A stretch of 64,000 nt of DNA. Source: Cardiocondyla obscurior (taxonomy: Eukaryota > Arthropoda > Insecta > Hymenoptera > Formicidae). The DNA lies in assembly GCF_019399895.1 (NCBI RefSeq), contig NC_091880.1, positions 4,588,001 to 4,652,000 on the forward strand. Reading direction: 5' to 3'. Positions 1 through 13,428 of this stretch are shown piece by piece. Positions within the stretch are counted from its first letter, which is position 1. Every line of letters begins with the position of its first letter. The notes under the pieces are model-generated. The model worked only from the letters and a program-made list of their open reading frames with translations. It ran no database searches and was not told the DNA's origin. A program made the position numbers and the translations under genes.

Positions 1-3000
1 GGAATATCAGAATCAGAAATTAATACAAACTCAGAGTGGTTTTGCATTAAATTTATAGGCTGTCGGATGGGATTCGCGACGAAGCTGCAGCTTGATGATT
101 GACGAGCAATTTACTCGGGAATACGTGTGCGGTAAAGCCCTTGTAACGTCAGCTTTAATAATGCGGAACATTCTTCGCGAGGAGAACGTTTTGTGTTAAA
201 ATAACACACGTCGCGTCGCACGCGCAAAACTTTCTGTAATTTAAAGCTCGAGAGCGCCGAGCGCTTTCAAAGAATTTCCCTGCGAGTGTAAATCATGTAA
301 ACTTTTTCTTCCCCCCTCCCCCCGTCCCCCTATCGCACGCATTCGTTTCGCACGTATCTTAAAATTTATTAAAAGGGAAATAAATCGTTAAAAAATTGCA
401 TCACCGTGTAACACATACGACGGAATATTTCCCGTCGACATTAAATAAATTGCCCGGAGAAGATCAAGTGATAAATATCACCTCTCTCTATCTTTCGCAC
501 GTTAATCCGTAGATTAGCATATGCATGAAAGCTTCATTTATCTAGAAACTGCGCGTTTTACGACGGTCCTTTTAAAGATCGGCTTTCAGCCTCGGCGGCA
601 CGTTGTTTTCGGCGTGATACCTTTTACGAGGGTCGCCTCTTTATGGTTACACCTCATCACCCGGATATTGCGCTCGCTCCTGTTGCGCGCAGCACGACAA
701 GAAGTTTACGAAATTTCGCCTGAGATTCGAAAACGTGAAACGCGAACAGGGCAAAAATATAAAAAAAAAGTTAATTAATTAATTAATAAAAATATCACGC
801 AAAGCGGGAAGAAAAAAATTAAAAGAGACACAAGTATATTTCTGAAAATTATTTTACGAAATCTACGTAATCAGTACACTGACTGATATTAATCTTTGAC
901 AACGAGCATCGATTATTTCATTTGTATTTTATTATCGACCTAAATTACTATTTTTATCAGTCTAGTAAAGTCTATAAAAAAAAAAAAAAAAACATTTTAA
1001 GCGCTTTAAATTCAGAAAAGATTCAATGAGAAAATAATACCGTTCCACCGAAGTCAACAGTCAGCCCATTGTCGCGTACGCGAGAATAATATAAAAATAT
1101 CACCGCGGGAAGAGAAAAAGAAAAAAAAAGAAGAAACTCGTCTTTCTTGAAGGGGGATATAAAATGAAATCGGCGAAGGAAACCGCAGGAAGGCAGAGAC
1201 GATGACTGAGTGGCGGTTTGGCGCGGCGGGCTGACGCACCATGAACTTTAGTGGCTATATCGATTGTGTGTGCACCGCGGAGCTAACCCCAGCAGACACC
1301 TTCTGGTCCGCTGCCGCCCTTGACACTCGTTCCCAGACGACGTGGCTCCTACGCTCGGAGCGCAGTGCCAACGAAAGAGAGAGGATCACGCGTCGGAGGG
1401 ACGAGGACGGTCGAAGGATATGCGTCAACATGCGGCGAGACGCGCGCGTTCTCCAAGAGCACTGCAGTCGAATGCGGATCTATTCGAGAGGCGAAAGAGA
1501 AGAGAACAAAGAGCGAAGAAGAAGGGAGAAAGAGGATCCTGTCTACTTTGGATATTTTCATTTCTAAATTCGTTGATTCGAAGGAAAAACCTTACAACAA
1601 AAGAAACCAACCGCGAGAAAAGAAAGAAGAGTTCAAAAAAAGAGCTAAAAAATAAAATATTTTTCCTTTAAGATAGAATTATACGCATATAAGTCTCAAA
1701 TATTTCTGCTTTTTTTTTTTTTTTTTTTTTGAGTGTGTGTAAACAAGTGGATTTTTTTGCTTACGTAAAACTGTCGTCGTCACGCGGTGATACGTTCGTA
1801 TACATTTTGTGAAGAGACGTGCGATTACACACATGTTACGTTGAAAATAAAAATACACAAAGAGCTCCCCGAGCGCACGCGTGGACATGAAAGTTACAAT
1901 TTTTCTCCGGGTCACGCGAAAATATTGCATCATCGGGAAATATGTAAAACTTGCTGAAATCCTTGATATAAATCATGCAAATGGTTTTAACGGCGCAAAA
2001 TGCAATTTCAACTATTCGCGCGAGTCTGGATTGTTTTACAACGAGTTTGTTACGATCAACGAGCGAGGAGGGAAGTAACGAATCGCGTAGTAGCGCGAGT
2101 ATATAATTTTCTTTCTGGCTACGTTGCACCGTTTGTATTCGCACACGATGATATCGGTTTCGACGGACGGACGTAGGAAATACGACCGTAGGGACGTCTT
2201 TTTTATGCCGCGTGCTGGAAAATTTACGGCTTCGTTGGCTCGGGGTGCAACTATAGAGACGCTCGGGAAAAAGAGTGTCTCTCTGATCGTCGCAACGGCA
2301 GCGGGGGTACAAAAGAACGAAATGAGAGGGACCGCAAGGGAAAAGTTGGTTCTCTAGGTACCAATAATGAAGGTAACAATGTTGACCTCGCGGGTCAGCG
2401 GACTCTCGTAACGTAATCGTTAATTTCTCTCTGTCTCCGTTCCGATCTCTCGCTCTGTCCCTTCCGTTTCTTTCTCGCATTGCTCTTTCTTTCGCTTTTA
2501 TCGCTCCTTTTTCTTCCAGCGCGGCCTGTCTCTCTTTTCTTTTTCATTCTCGTTCCATCCTCCCGTATCTCCGTTCCCGCTCGCGGTGGAAGCGCTAGGT
2601 GGAACCCCGTGGGTTCTATAATAAGACGTATCCCTATCGTGTACCGTCTCGTACTGCACGTGTACCTGATTCCGCGATTGGTCCGTACCCCGCAATCTGC
2701 CTCGTACGTGATCTATGTGCCCGGGCACCGTCCTCTTCGCCTGCTTACTTTCCTCCTTCGGTTCTATCCGGCGGTTCTATCTCGTTGCCGCGCGAGTGAA
2801 AAAGGGCGTATGCAAATCGCGACGCAATTAAGAGGGCTAAAGCGACTGGGGGTCTTAAAACTGGGGGAAATAATGATAAGTTCGTGATATACTAGTAGGC
2901 CGGAAATATCCCGGGTATTTGCATATTTCAAAGGATGCCATATGCCTCGTGGGACCGGGCCGAGCGAGCGGCTTGAAAGATCGGGTATTTGCCGGCTGTG

Positions 3001-3625
3001 TGCGACAAGGATTCGCGATGCGCCCGCACAACGGTGGTAGTGACGACTCGAGGGCCGCGGGGAAAACGCGGCGCGGGAAACGCGAGGGAAATACGGACCC
3101 CGTCGTAATTTAGCTCGAGATCCCCTTTTTCCCTCGGCCGCCTTTTCTTTCATTTTGCCGGGCGCGCGGGAGATGATCCCGTGTTATCTTTGAGACGAGC
3201 CTCGCGTGACCGCGAGCAAGATGGAAATGGGAAATGTTGTTACGATATTTAAATTGAGAGATGTCAGCCGGCGCCTCCGGGCGACGTGGAAAATAATGCA
3301 GCGACCGTGGAGGAAAAATCCCGCCAGCACCGATGCGCCTCCCTCCGAAGAGCCCTCGTAATTTGCACTAGCATATTGGGTAACGTTTCGAGCAGAGTTT
3401 ACATTTCAAGCGAATTTTTGTCAAAGCGCGAGAGGTGCTCGGAAAATAAACGCTCGACTTAAAAACTCATGGCTGAGGGAAATTAATATTTGCGCGGAAA
3501 GACGACGCGTTTAATTACCGCGGCGAAGTGACAAAGGATTTAAACACATCCGCGGGAGCTGCGTACGAATTGTTGAAAGAATAGATTCCTTTGTTCGGGG
3601 AAAAATAATTAATTTGCACAATAAA
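1..3625. other. Gene-poor CpG-rich stretch
   Basis: No convincing exon is visible. Open frames here are short, rich in Arg and Ser, overlap each other on both strands, and lack splice-site support, as expected of GC-rich non-coding DNA. Simple runs include an A-run at about 976-992 and a T-run at about 1710-1730. It could be intergenic or intronic. Confidence 0.6.
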
Positions 3626-3758
3626 TACAGCCTTGGCCAAAAGTGTTTGCCACCTAAATAAAAAACCTCGGTAAGAAAAATTATTTTTCATTAAATTTAA
3701 AGTAGCTTTTAGTTATTGAGACTTTATTAGGTGGCAAACACTTTTGGTCAAGGCTGTA
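3626..3758. mobile_element. Tc1/mariner-type MITE, about 132 bp
   Basis: A left terminus starting ACAGCCTTGGCCAAAAGTG is matched at the right by its near-perfect inverted copy (CACTTTTGGTCAAGGCTGT). The inverted repeats are about 31 bp and flanked by TA. The interior is AT-rich and non-coding. TA target sites and ends of this kind are typical of non-autonomous Tc1/mariner elements; the family assignment is inference. Confidence 0.8.
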
Positions 3759-6700
3759 TTCTCGAAATGGAGTTTAAAACTTTTTCTAAAAACTTTTAAA
3801 AGATTCACCCGCCCGCCGTATGCAATTAAACGTCAAGTCGCGCCAAGTGCTCTCGGAGCCGAAGCTCCTTTTCTCTTATATACCATCTTCCTCGAAAAAT
3901 CGCGAATGCTCGAAACGAAAATGAAAATCCAAGAGAAGGGCCACGTTTAATAGAAATATCGTCTCCCGTGTTGTCGAATATTTTTAAGACGCAGCGCGGA
4001 ATCGCGGGTAATATCTCTCCTTTCGTTCTTTTTTTTCGCGACGATAGGCAGGCAATTTTTTTTTTTTTCTCGACGATAGGCATGCAATTAAATCCACCGT
4101 TGTCAGCGAAATTGCAACGGGAGTTCTGTTTCTGCTCTCACGTGACCGTCGCACAATGAGGCGAGGAGAGACACGAGACACCGCCCGTCCTGGTTTCCAG
4201 CATTCGACTTCCGTCTCGGAATCCTCACCGAGGCAATCTTGCTGCCTCGTCGCGAATCGAGTACGTAAAAGGGAACGGACGAGCCTACCTTGGTCAACCG
4301 CCTTGCATCGCGACGGAAATTTACTCGCCTTCGCTCCAATTTCCGATTGTTTTTCGACCGCGGGTTTGACAAGTCGAAATTTATCGCTCGAAAAAAAAAT
4401 CCCCTCTTTATAATTCACTAGCAAGCACAGTAATCGTAAATCGAGTTTATACCTAAATTAACCTTTAACCGAAGTAAACGAATTTAATTACGTCACGTAT
4501 CGCTTTAAACAAGATAATAATTAATAATATGTTGCCTAAAGGATTGGAAGATTATTTCAGGCGCATCGTTGCTCACGAAGAATGGAATTGAGAATTATTT
4601 CCTTTTGTGTCACGTAAAATGCAATTATTTCGCAGGTACAGTTACCAAATTAATGTTTATAAAAGTAGTTAAGTAGAACGCGACAAAAAAAAAGAAGAAA
4701 AATTGGTCGCAAAAATTCTCCCAGAACTAGTTGGTCTTCTCCACTTTGTTGAATGGCATTAAATGTATAATCGCCGTGAGAAACGGAACTAGAACGTAAT
4801 CACAAAGAAAACGTTTCCGACGAAACGTGCCATAGCGAGTGGTCACTCGGTAATTCTTCACGCCGATCAATCATCGAGATCATCTTCGACAGAGTTTTAA
4901 TAGCCGGCCTAGCGGCCATTAACGTTCTTTACGAAAAGGGAAAAGAGAAAGAAAGAGAGAAAGAGAGAGAGAAAGAAATAAAAAAAAATAAAAAAGAGAG
5001 AGAGAGAGATATGACACCTACGCGGATGTGGACCAGTGACCTTAACCTACTTCACCATTCTTTTTTTCTTTTTCCCCTCGCCCTTTCTCTGCCCGCTCAT
5101 TGGCAAACTCCTCGCTTCTCGTTCTCTCTTTCTACGTTTCACGTGCACTTATACGCGTAACGACGTATTCATATGCAATCAGTGACGTATATTTCAGCCC
5201 GTGGCCGTATATTAATATCGAACCGTCGTCCAATTTCAATAAAGTCGAATGTATACGGAATGCCAAGTAGTACGCCAAGTTTTGCGGCTTAATGCGCCGT
5301 CTTTGAGCCGCGCGCGATTTGCTTTCCCGTCGCCGACCGTTTGCTTAGCGCGAAGCTTTAACCGATGCGGTGCAGATTTTGGTGGTTTATCCCAATGGAA
5401 AATGTAACCGGAAACTGGAGAATTTTGCTCACCGACTCACGTTTAACGCGATTGAAGTGCCGTTTAATATTTTAAAAGTCTTCCTTTTTCCCTCCCCCTC
5501 TTTTTTTTCGAAACAGCGAGGCATTTTTCGCGAGACGAGAAAAGTATTCTTTGACTAATGATATGAGATTTCTCCGGGCGAGCTTGTAGCGGCACGTTAT
5601 AATGCGAGACAGCTCGGGAGCCACATATCTTATTAGTAGAAAATGTCGTTTCTGAGACGTGTGATTGAGCGTTGGCTGAACGTTTTTTATCAGAATGCGT
5701 TATGCTCTAATGGAACATTGAGCCGAGGAGAAAGTGCGACTTTAAGAAAATGTTTTGCGCCCGATTTCTGCTCGAGTCATTCGCGCGACACTTACATTTC
5801 CGCGTCGGCAACACTCGGCTTCGTCGCTTTAATCAGCTGCAAATCATTTGATTAACCCGCCGCGTCATATCGCCGTTCTATAATTAATAACGTTATTCAA
5901 TTCGGTCGTTATTCAGTTTAATAACACGCCATTATTATTGTCGGTATATAATTAAATTATAACTACAACGATGCCCTTGTAAAGAACGGGAAAATAATTA
6001 AATTCGACAGAAATTTAGAAACTTAGAAGTCAGCTACAACCGACTGGTGATAATTACGTTAGTACAGAACTCGTAATTTCGCCTTAATAATGCTCATCAA
6101 TGTGCATCTAATCGGGATGCTGCGCATGCATCGCTTGGCGCGGAAACCGCGCGGGGCGTAATTGTAAAATCGATCATACCGAGTGAGTTTCCCGGATACG
6201 TAAGTACGATCGAGGGCCCGCGAGAAGCGCAATTCCGGCGGGGAGTCGCGATAAAGGGGGAGGGAACGGTCGATCGGACATGAAAAAAATCGCCGTAACG
6301 TTTCGACAATCGCGCGAGCGCCTTGCATTCCGACGTGATACGATTTTTTGTCCGCCGCGGAGTTCCCGCATCGGCAACGTTCAGTGACATTTCGAAGGGG
6401 AATTTAAAAGCGAGCTCGGTACACGACGGGAGAAAGAAAGAGGCGGGAGGAGAGAAGGGGGAAAGAGGGACTCGAGGATATTTCAACGTCGCCGTTCTCT
6501 TCCTCGTTGGCAGGCGGGCCACATTTGTGAGGGAAATCACGACGCGACGGACGTTGATATTGTTTTCCGCAGGGACGCGCGATCCGGGAGTCGTCACTTT
6601 AGAAATGCGGGAATGTACCCCCCTTGCCGGTGACAACGCGGGGATCCAGAAGCAAGAAATCCGATCGGCTAGTATATTTTTTTCAAACGTCGTTGTCGCG

Positions 6701-7797
6701 CTACGTTCGCGAGAAAGCCATCCCCGTGAGTTGGAATTGTGATATATATATATATATTACTTGAAATATATAATACTATTCTGCATATAGCATACAAAAA
6801 AAGAATTTTATACATAAAATTTCGTCCAATAACCGCTACTTGTGTTACGTATTAATATTATTGTGGCCAAGCGATCGAGGCCGACGGAATAGAGAACGGC
6901 GCGCGCGCGCTCGCTCGTTGTCCACTCGGGCTAAATAAACGCGACAAAACATGACCAAGTCCCACGACAGCGGACTCGCGCACTTTTCTGGCTGCAGGAT
7001 GAGCCGCTCGACCGTGTCGCCTTAACGAGCCGGGAAACGGAAACCCGTCCTCGCAGATCCGGGAACAGGTTTGCCGCGTGGCACGTAATTGCCATCTGCT
7101 TTTGTCGCGGCAAACGGTGATGAATATAAGTATAATACCATAAGTCACTCGGAACATTTTTGCCACCCTTCTTAATTTCGTGAAATATATTTCCGTCGCG
7201 ATAAAAAAGAAAAAAAATTCAAGACCCCACTGCCTCATCCTTATATGTATACACATATTTTTCTTAATCTTTTTAAATTTAATTTTCAATTAATTAATTT
7301 ATAATTTTATTTTAATTAAAATATTTTTTTTTCTTTTACTGGTAAACAAGAGTACGGATAAATTTTTCTCGCGCGAAATGCCCCGTGCAAACATCATCCC
7401 GCAACTTGTACAGTTATCCCAAGCCTGTGAGCCTGATTACGCTGACACGCCTAACGCCGGCGGGATCTCGCGATAGTTAAATCAGCAGATGTAATCCGGT
7501 AAATTAATTAACCGCTCCGCGGACCTACCCTGGCCAAATTAGCCGCTTACCGTTTTCCGATGGATGGTCTTAGAGCTGCGCATTACGCTGATACAATTCA
7601 GCGCTAATGCGAGACTCGAATTACTTGCAAATCATTTGCATATGTATATAATATGCATTAATTGCGATAAACGCGATCGGGGTCTGCGCGGAGAGTTTTA
7701 GCGCGGTTGATAACCCGCAGGAGCTCGTATCGCCGTAAATTTTAAAGAGAAAAGGTTTCGCAGATTTCACCGAATGATCGCTCGCTGTACGATGGAT
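3759..7797. other. No gene seen; low-complexity tracts
   Basis: Nothing gene-like is supported. Purine-rich (GA)n tracts occur at about 4938-5010, and (TA)n at about 6742-6758. The open frames on both strands at 6.0-6.7 kb look like chance products of GC-rich sequence. Confidence 0.5.
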
Positions 7798-7951
7798 CAC
7801 TGGCGGATTCTAAGGGGAAGGTTTTAACCTGATAAATTTCATCACGTCCTCGTCGTTCATCCCGGAGTTAAATCTAAGCGTGGAAGTAGAAAATTTCAAA
7901 TAACTTTTTATTAAAACCTCCCCCCATTATTGACGTTAGGATCCGCTAGTG
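7798..7951. mobile_element. Small terminal-inverted-repeat element
   Basis: The left end CACTGGCGGATTCTAAGG and the right end ending GGATCCGCTAGTG are imperfect inverted copies. Each continues inward into a shared AAGGTTTTAA / TTAAAACCT block. The left arm has lost about ten bases relative to the right arm. No clear target-site duplication is visible and the superfamily is undetermined. Confidence 0.6.
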
Positions 7952-9072
7952 GTCTGGACCCTGAAGCATCATTCTCATTATCGACGTGCCTTCGGCGAGC
8001 CTTGTTCTCCTACCCTCTCTCTTCTCCTTCGCTGTTATTCCAGCTAAACTACCGCGATAAATTTTAGTGTATCGGTTACCAACAAAGGAGACTGTCAATC
8101 AAGTTTTACAAGCGCATGGCTACGCCGATGACGGCGGAAAAGATGGGACAGTAAAAAAGGGAAAGAACCAAAAAGAAAAAAAAACTACCACCGGCGACAG
8201 GATAATAAATACGAAACTTAGAGACACGTCTGATAATACGAGAGTGCGGCACATAATGGCGCCCACGGTTCTTTCCTAGTTAGATAGAGCTTTAAGTGAA
8301 CGTAGCCACCAACACGGCGGTATCGTGAATTATTCGCGTCCCGCGTTTCCGCGATGCTCTCTCTGCCTCCGCCGCGCTTTTTCCCCGCGAATTATAAGTT
8401 AAGAGCGTCCACGTAGCGAAGGAATTATCGCACCGAATGCCCGGGCGCCTATCGCGAGAAGAATGAGAAATCGCTGCCGTCGCGCGGTACATTAAATTCA
8501 GCTAATTAATATCCGTCGCGCGAATACCGAGCGGGAATCTAATTCCGCCGCGAGCGAGCCGTGTTATTTTCTAGTTTTAGCGGGACTCGCGATACGACCT
8601 CGCCCTTATCTCCACCGACGCTGACGTGGTGGCCGCACCGATCGCCGTAACTGTAAAAGCCGCATTCGCGATAAGCTACGGAATCGACAGTCGTTATCGG
8701 ACGCGAAATGTCTATAAATCGAGAGTCATATATATATATATAAAAAAAAAAAAAAAAAAAAAAAGTCATATTAATTTTATTAATTACTCACATCGATAAT
8801 TACGCACCGACGAGATCTCTCGTCCGCATGTACCTAAATGCGAAACGTCGCGCGCGGGCCGGTGTGTTACGCGTTACCGCGATTCCTCAGGAGGTTACCA
8901 AACCGGAAACGAAGTGCCCCGGATGAAAATTAAGTCCCCGGGAACGGGTTTCCTTACATGGCCGAGCGGAGAGACTCGCGTATTACGTGTTACAAAGTAG
9001 CGTTTTCATTACACCCCGGGACCGGTATAATGGAAAAGAAATGTTTATGTTTAATTAATAACTAAAAAAAAA

Positions 9073-9102
9073 CGTCATTATTGACGTTAGGATCCGCCAG
9101 TG
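9073..9102. mobile_element. Solo end of the 7.8-kb element family
   Basis: The segment ATTATTGACGTTAGGATCCG followed by CCAGTG matches the right end of the element at 7798-7951. No partner end is recognisable nearby, so this looks like a relic or a decayed copy. Confidence 0.55.
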
Positions 9103-10908
9103 ATTATATGCAACAGTGCAAAATTGATCGATGGTACAAATCGGCTTTATTCTCACCCGTCACGAAGTAGGGCGCGACAAGTTTTAAACGTCCATTTTTA
9201 CAACAGTGATAAACGAAACGCGTTTGTTGTTGCGATAAGACGGACCTCTTACGGATAACGACGTTCGAAGTGGCGACGACGGTCTAAAAAGTAGTGAGTC
9301 TGCAAACGTCGCGCGGGTAAATCAAGCTCGTCCGCGTTCGACGCGCGAAATATTATATATATATTTTATTTCTTTTTTGAGCGACGGTTCCGCGACGCAA
9401 GGACGTCGCTGTTACGCAAAACGATGACAAAATAATACCGAGCGTGAAGCCAGTCGCGGTTTTGATTGCGACAACGATCGTAAAATCCGAAATCCACCGT
9501 CGAAACTCGTTACCCGCTGGACCATCTCGCGTCGTTGACGCTGAATCCGCGTTCTCCAGTTTTTCGTTACGAGGGAGCATTATTGCTCGCATGCAAATCA
9601 AACGCGGAGGAGAGACGAGTAAACCTCAAGCCGCCAATAAAACGGCATTGTCGGCGCCGCAACTGTCGGAGTGCCGATAATTCCATATATCGTTTCCCCG
9701 CGGCGCGATGCTGCAAGTATCCAATACGTCTTCATTAACGGAATCGCTGTCATAGTTTCTAATTCTATAATCATTCTTGCGCAATCGTTGCGTCACCGCG
9801 TCGTTAATACCCGTGTTTCAAAACGCCGGCTATTCGCGACGCGTTAAATTCCGAACGAGCGGCGCGCGGCGAGAGGTCCGGGGACCGGCAAGATATCGGT
9901 AATGAAAGCTGTGGAAGACGGATTTAAACGGGACTTGAGTTCACGAGTACAGTGAAAGTGCGCGGGTGAGATCGGAATTATTGGAGCATCGGAAGGCCGT
10001 TAACGTTAACATTCATTTCGCCACTCCATTAGAAATTTCAAATAATTGTGGAAAAAAAAAATCGAGCTTTATTTCAATGTAACTTTACCAGCTGTTCAAT
10101 TTATTTTTTTTATTTTATTACTTATTTTTTTTTTTTATAAAACGATTACAGCTATCGGTATATTTTTCGCACCCGGGTATCTGAGCGTATCTTTATTCAT
10201 TTATGCGGGATTTGATTTATTTTTACGATACCAACATTCTGCACAATGTCATTCAAGGCTGCAAATATTTTACTTTCACCCGAGGAGTTTCTCAACGCTA
10301 TCAATGCGAGAAAAGAGATCGCCGCCGTGTGAAAGGCGTCCGGCCGTTTCCGAAAGTGCGATGTAATAAATGTCACATAATTATCGCGCGTACGTTACGT
10401 CTTGCCGGGAAGAAATATTTGTTCCCCGCCGGAACGATTGACCGTCGAGATATAAATCCCCGCCGCGCGCTCGGTCGTGATTTTGCGCCGCAAAAAGAAA
10501 TTTATATTTACCTGGACAAGTGCGCACGTACGCGCGAGGGTGTGCGTGTACGACACGAAGAAAAAAAAAAAAAAAAAAAGAAAGATAAAGGAAGCCGATG
10601 AAGAAGGCTAGGAGAAATAAAACGCCGTAATGTTAGGCGCTGAGACGAAAGACGGGACAAGCGCGATGCCCGTAATAACATTCTTTATGCGCGTTTCACG
10701 AGATGGAAAATCGCCGGTATAATTCTAGAGCAGAAGAATGAAACACCTGCCGCCGCACCTCGGAGGAGAGCACCCATTCACGATTTCTTCGTTTTCATTC
10801 AACATTTCTTCTTACTTCGCGCCCCGTACCCGTAATTTCTCTTACTTTGCGCGGCTCCACGTAAGAACGCGCGTTAACGAAGTAATTAATCCCTCGTACG
10901 TACCTACA

Positions 10909-10935
10909 GTGCCTTCAAAAAGTATTGCCACACAT
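10909..10935. mobile_element. Tc1-like terminal repeat relic
   Basis: CAGTGCCTTCAAAAAGTATT resembles the outer end of Tc1-family inverted repeats, which commonly begin CAGTGCCTTG. It lies about 500 bp before a broken Tc1-like transposase on the same strand, so it may be that element's left end. No matching right end was found. Confidence 0.45.
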
Positions 10936-11125
10936 GGTCGAAAAAGTATATTACTACCCGAGTGGAAATTTATCTAGCTAATCTGACTTTGCAGCTAGCG
11001 GTTAGATCGCGCAGATTAAATATATTCCTTAACTAGTAACTTGAAAAAATTAAGTTGTCGTTTAAAAAAAAGAAACAAAATCTGTCTGGTATCTAAACGT
11101 TTTTCGCCGCGTACTAGTCTACTGT

Positions 11126-11329
11126 TGCGTGCTGACCCTACGCAACGCTCGCTCGACTACCGAATTCGCCAGGTAAACCAGTTCTCGCCGCCCGCCGCTC
11201 GTGCGTTCTCCACCTTGTGAACTTGGAACGCGAGGGCTGCCGGCCAGATGTAAACCCACTCATACTACCGCGGCGGTCGGCTGGCCCGGCGAATTCGGCA
11301 GTCGAGCGTTGCGTAAAGTCAACACGCGC
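11126..11329. mobile_element. Inverted-repeat element, about 200 bp
   Basis: Arms of about 48 bp face each other. The left arm contains ACGCAACGCTCG and CCGAATTCGCC; the right arm contains GGCGAATTCGG and CGAGCGTTGCGT. The arms differ by a CTCG insertion and a few substitutions. The centre is GC-rich and non-coding. The element sits between the Tc1-like end relic and the broken transposase and may have inserted into that older element. Confidence 0.65.
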
Positions 11330-11404
11330 CGTAGAATAGCACGCGGTGAAAAACAAACCATTTATTAATGAGAAAAACGTCTCGATTTTGCAAAGACGTA
11401 TGTA

Positions 11405-11731
11405 ATTAAACCAATGGAATTTTGAAAAACTGTCATTTTATTCGGATAAAAGCAAATATAATCTTTTCGAATCTGATGGAAAAAAAATATGCACGGAGGA
11501 AACCCAATACAGAATTAAATTCGAAGAATATTCTTTTAACGGTGAAACGTGATGGCGGTAACGTTAATGATTTGGAGCTGTATGTTATACCATGAGGTTG
11601 GAAACTTAGCTTTTACTGACACCAAAATGAATGCTGACGTCTATATTGATATGTTGCGAGGCAATTTACTAGAGAGTATAAAAAAAATGGGCACACTTTT
11701 CGAAAAAGAGTACAAGAAATTAAGCCTATGA
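11405..11731 (+). pseudogene. Broken Tc1-like DDE transposase fragment
   Basis: Pieces of a Tc1-family transposase catalytic region appear in more than one forward frame. One is a motif of the SDxSKYNLFESDGKK type carrying the conserved Asp. Next comes RRKPNTELNSKNILLTVKRD, and then, in another frame from 11,549, MAVTLMIWSC and GNLAFTDTKMNADVYIDMLR. This order matches the middle of Tc1 transposases. At least one frameshift separates the blocks, and neither the N-terminal DNA-binding domain nor the final Glu region is intact, so this is a dead fragment. Confidence 0.75.
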
Positions 11732-12574
11732 CGCAATAATAAAGTGCTCGGCAAAAGGGCGAGACTTGCGCCCGGTCAGTACGGGCGCTCGGAAATCTTG
11801 GGATCCTCGTTAATATCTACTTTAGAGACGGCCCGACGGACAATCTTAAGGAGCGTCACAATTCAAAATGTGACACAGTCACATTTACCGTTAGAAATAT
11901 TAAACTATAAGCCCGAAGTCGCGAAGTAACCATATCTTTCTCACGGCGTAACGATGATCTCTTTAGCAAATTATTTGCATCCTGGAAACTCCTACGGCGA
12001 GCGTGATTTTCTCGCAGCGTGCACCTTCAGAGATACGAATTATTAAATCCGTTTTCTCTTACCTAACGTCCGTCCGGCTGGATGCTGCGCGCTCGGAATT
12101 ATGTGCCTTAAATTATGTCAGTTGCAAAAGCTCGTTCGAAGGCGAGACGTGATTGTCAGCAATTAAAATAACGAGTCGGTTCTAATTTCGCGTTCGCTCA
12201 CCGAGGAGAAGAGAGGAGCACGCGTGTACGTGTATGTGTGCGTTACACCCGCGTGCGTCGGAGAACATTTCGATGCGTTTTTCCGCGTGCGGCGCAAACC
12301 GTGAGAGCGCGTGCAAGAGTACGCGGCCACACACTCGCCTGGCCCCACCGCTTCCCGTGTAGGAGTAGAAAGTTGCTATTGTGCCGGGATCTGGTTTTAT
12401 ATAAATAGCTGCAGTGCGCGCCGGCGGTCGCGAGCCGCGGCTGCGTTTTCTATCGAATGATATAAAGTAACGGCCGCCACGGGCGCAAACGACCCTTCCG
12501 TTCCTTCGGATTTTTTTACGGCGCGCCCTTTGATCGCCGGCGCGCCTCCCTCGCATCGGATCACGTACAAAACG

Positions 12575-12586
12575 TCAGTGAGAGAA

Positions 12587-12623
<37 letters not shown>
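12575..12623. repeat. Long poly-A run
   Basis: A nearly uninterrupted A-tract of more than 30 bases. It could be the tail of a decayed retroelement on the plus strand, but no element body is recognisable upstream. Confidence 0.6.
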
Positions 12624-12626
<3 letters not shown>

Positions 12627-12952
12627 TAAATTCTTATTACGGCTTCCAGATACCTATCGCGGAAATTTTCTGCGTCGCAAAGGGGACGGTAAAATATTTT
12701 CTTGTCAATAAAATTTAAATTAATTTTTTTTTTGCTTTTTTTTTTCTTTAAATGCAATGAATTTATTCGATTGTTATTTGCAGCAATTAATTAATTTTTA
12801 TTTCTCTATTATCTGCGATACGATCGTTTATCTCAGTGCAATCTAGCTCATCGAGAGAGACGAGATGGGGCATTCGCGGCCGCGAATTTTTCTGCTTTCC
12901 GCGTGGTCGTTTTTCGCGCTCAAGATCGTCCGTTCGACGGGGTGTATATCCA

Positions 12953-13155
12953 AGAGCAGATATGGCGTTTTCTGCGACGACAACGGCTAACGCATGTAAC
13001 CCTAAGCGGCAGAGGCAGAGAAGAGAACGGGGGGGATCAGTCTTCGGCAACCCGGCCGGCGCGGTACATACATGCGGCACATGTGAAACTCGACGCACAC
13101 GACTCTAAAGTCACGTTCGCCAGCTGCCGTCGGCGCAGCAAACGCCACATCTGCC
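12953..13155. mobile_element. TIR element, family CG-TIR, copy A
   Basis: The left end contains GCAGATATGGCGTTTTCTGC and the right end carries the inverted version (GCAGCAAACGCCACATCTGC). Further in, GTGAAACTCGACGCACAC on the right is shared with the copies at 39842-40070 and 50837-51129. The arms are diverged. A non-autonomous DNA transposon family is inferred from three dispersed copies with the same ends. Confidence 0.65.
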
Positions 13156-13390
13156 TTCCAGCGTACAACTTCTAGCCTAGTAAGCTCATTATATCGGCCA
13201 TATTAAACTAATTGGATTACTGCTATAACGACGATAGCAAGCATTGACCGACTTTTTTTTTTTTTACCAGAAACGGTAGATCGGAACTTCCTTGATCGAT
13301 AAAGAACGGTTTAATGCGTAAACGATTCGAATAATAATAAAGAAATATAAATTTAAATTACGCTAAAGCGCAAAATTAACTTGTGCATTC

Positions 13391-13428
13391 TACTAATTTC
13401 CTGTTTCCCGTTTCTGTTTCAGGTAAGA
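13391..13428 (+). promoter_or_regulatory. Candidate recursive splice (ratchet) site
   Basis: TACTAAT (a branch-point match) is followed by a pyrimidine tract and then CAG directly joined to GTAAGA at 13420-13428. An acceptor fused to a donor with no exon between is the signature of recursive splicing in very long insect introns. It would imply a plus-strand transcript crossing this gene-poor region, but no flanking exons were identified. Confidence 0.4.

Noticed and set aside
1836..2480. 214-codon minus-strand frame
   Set aside because: Low-complexity Arg-rich sequence with overlapping alternative frames; no recognisable motif.
12397..12410. TATA-box promoter (TATATAAATAG)
   Set aside because: No initiator, transcript or reading frame downstream can be tied to it.
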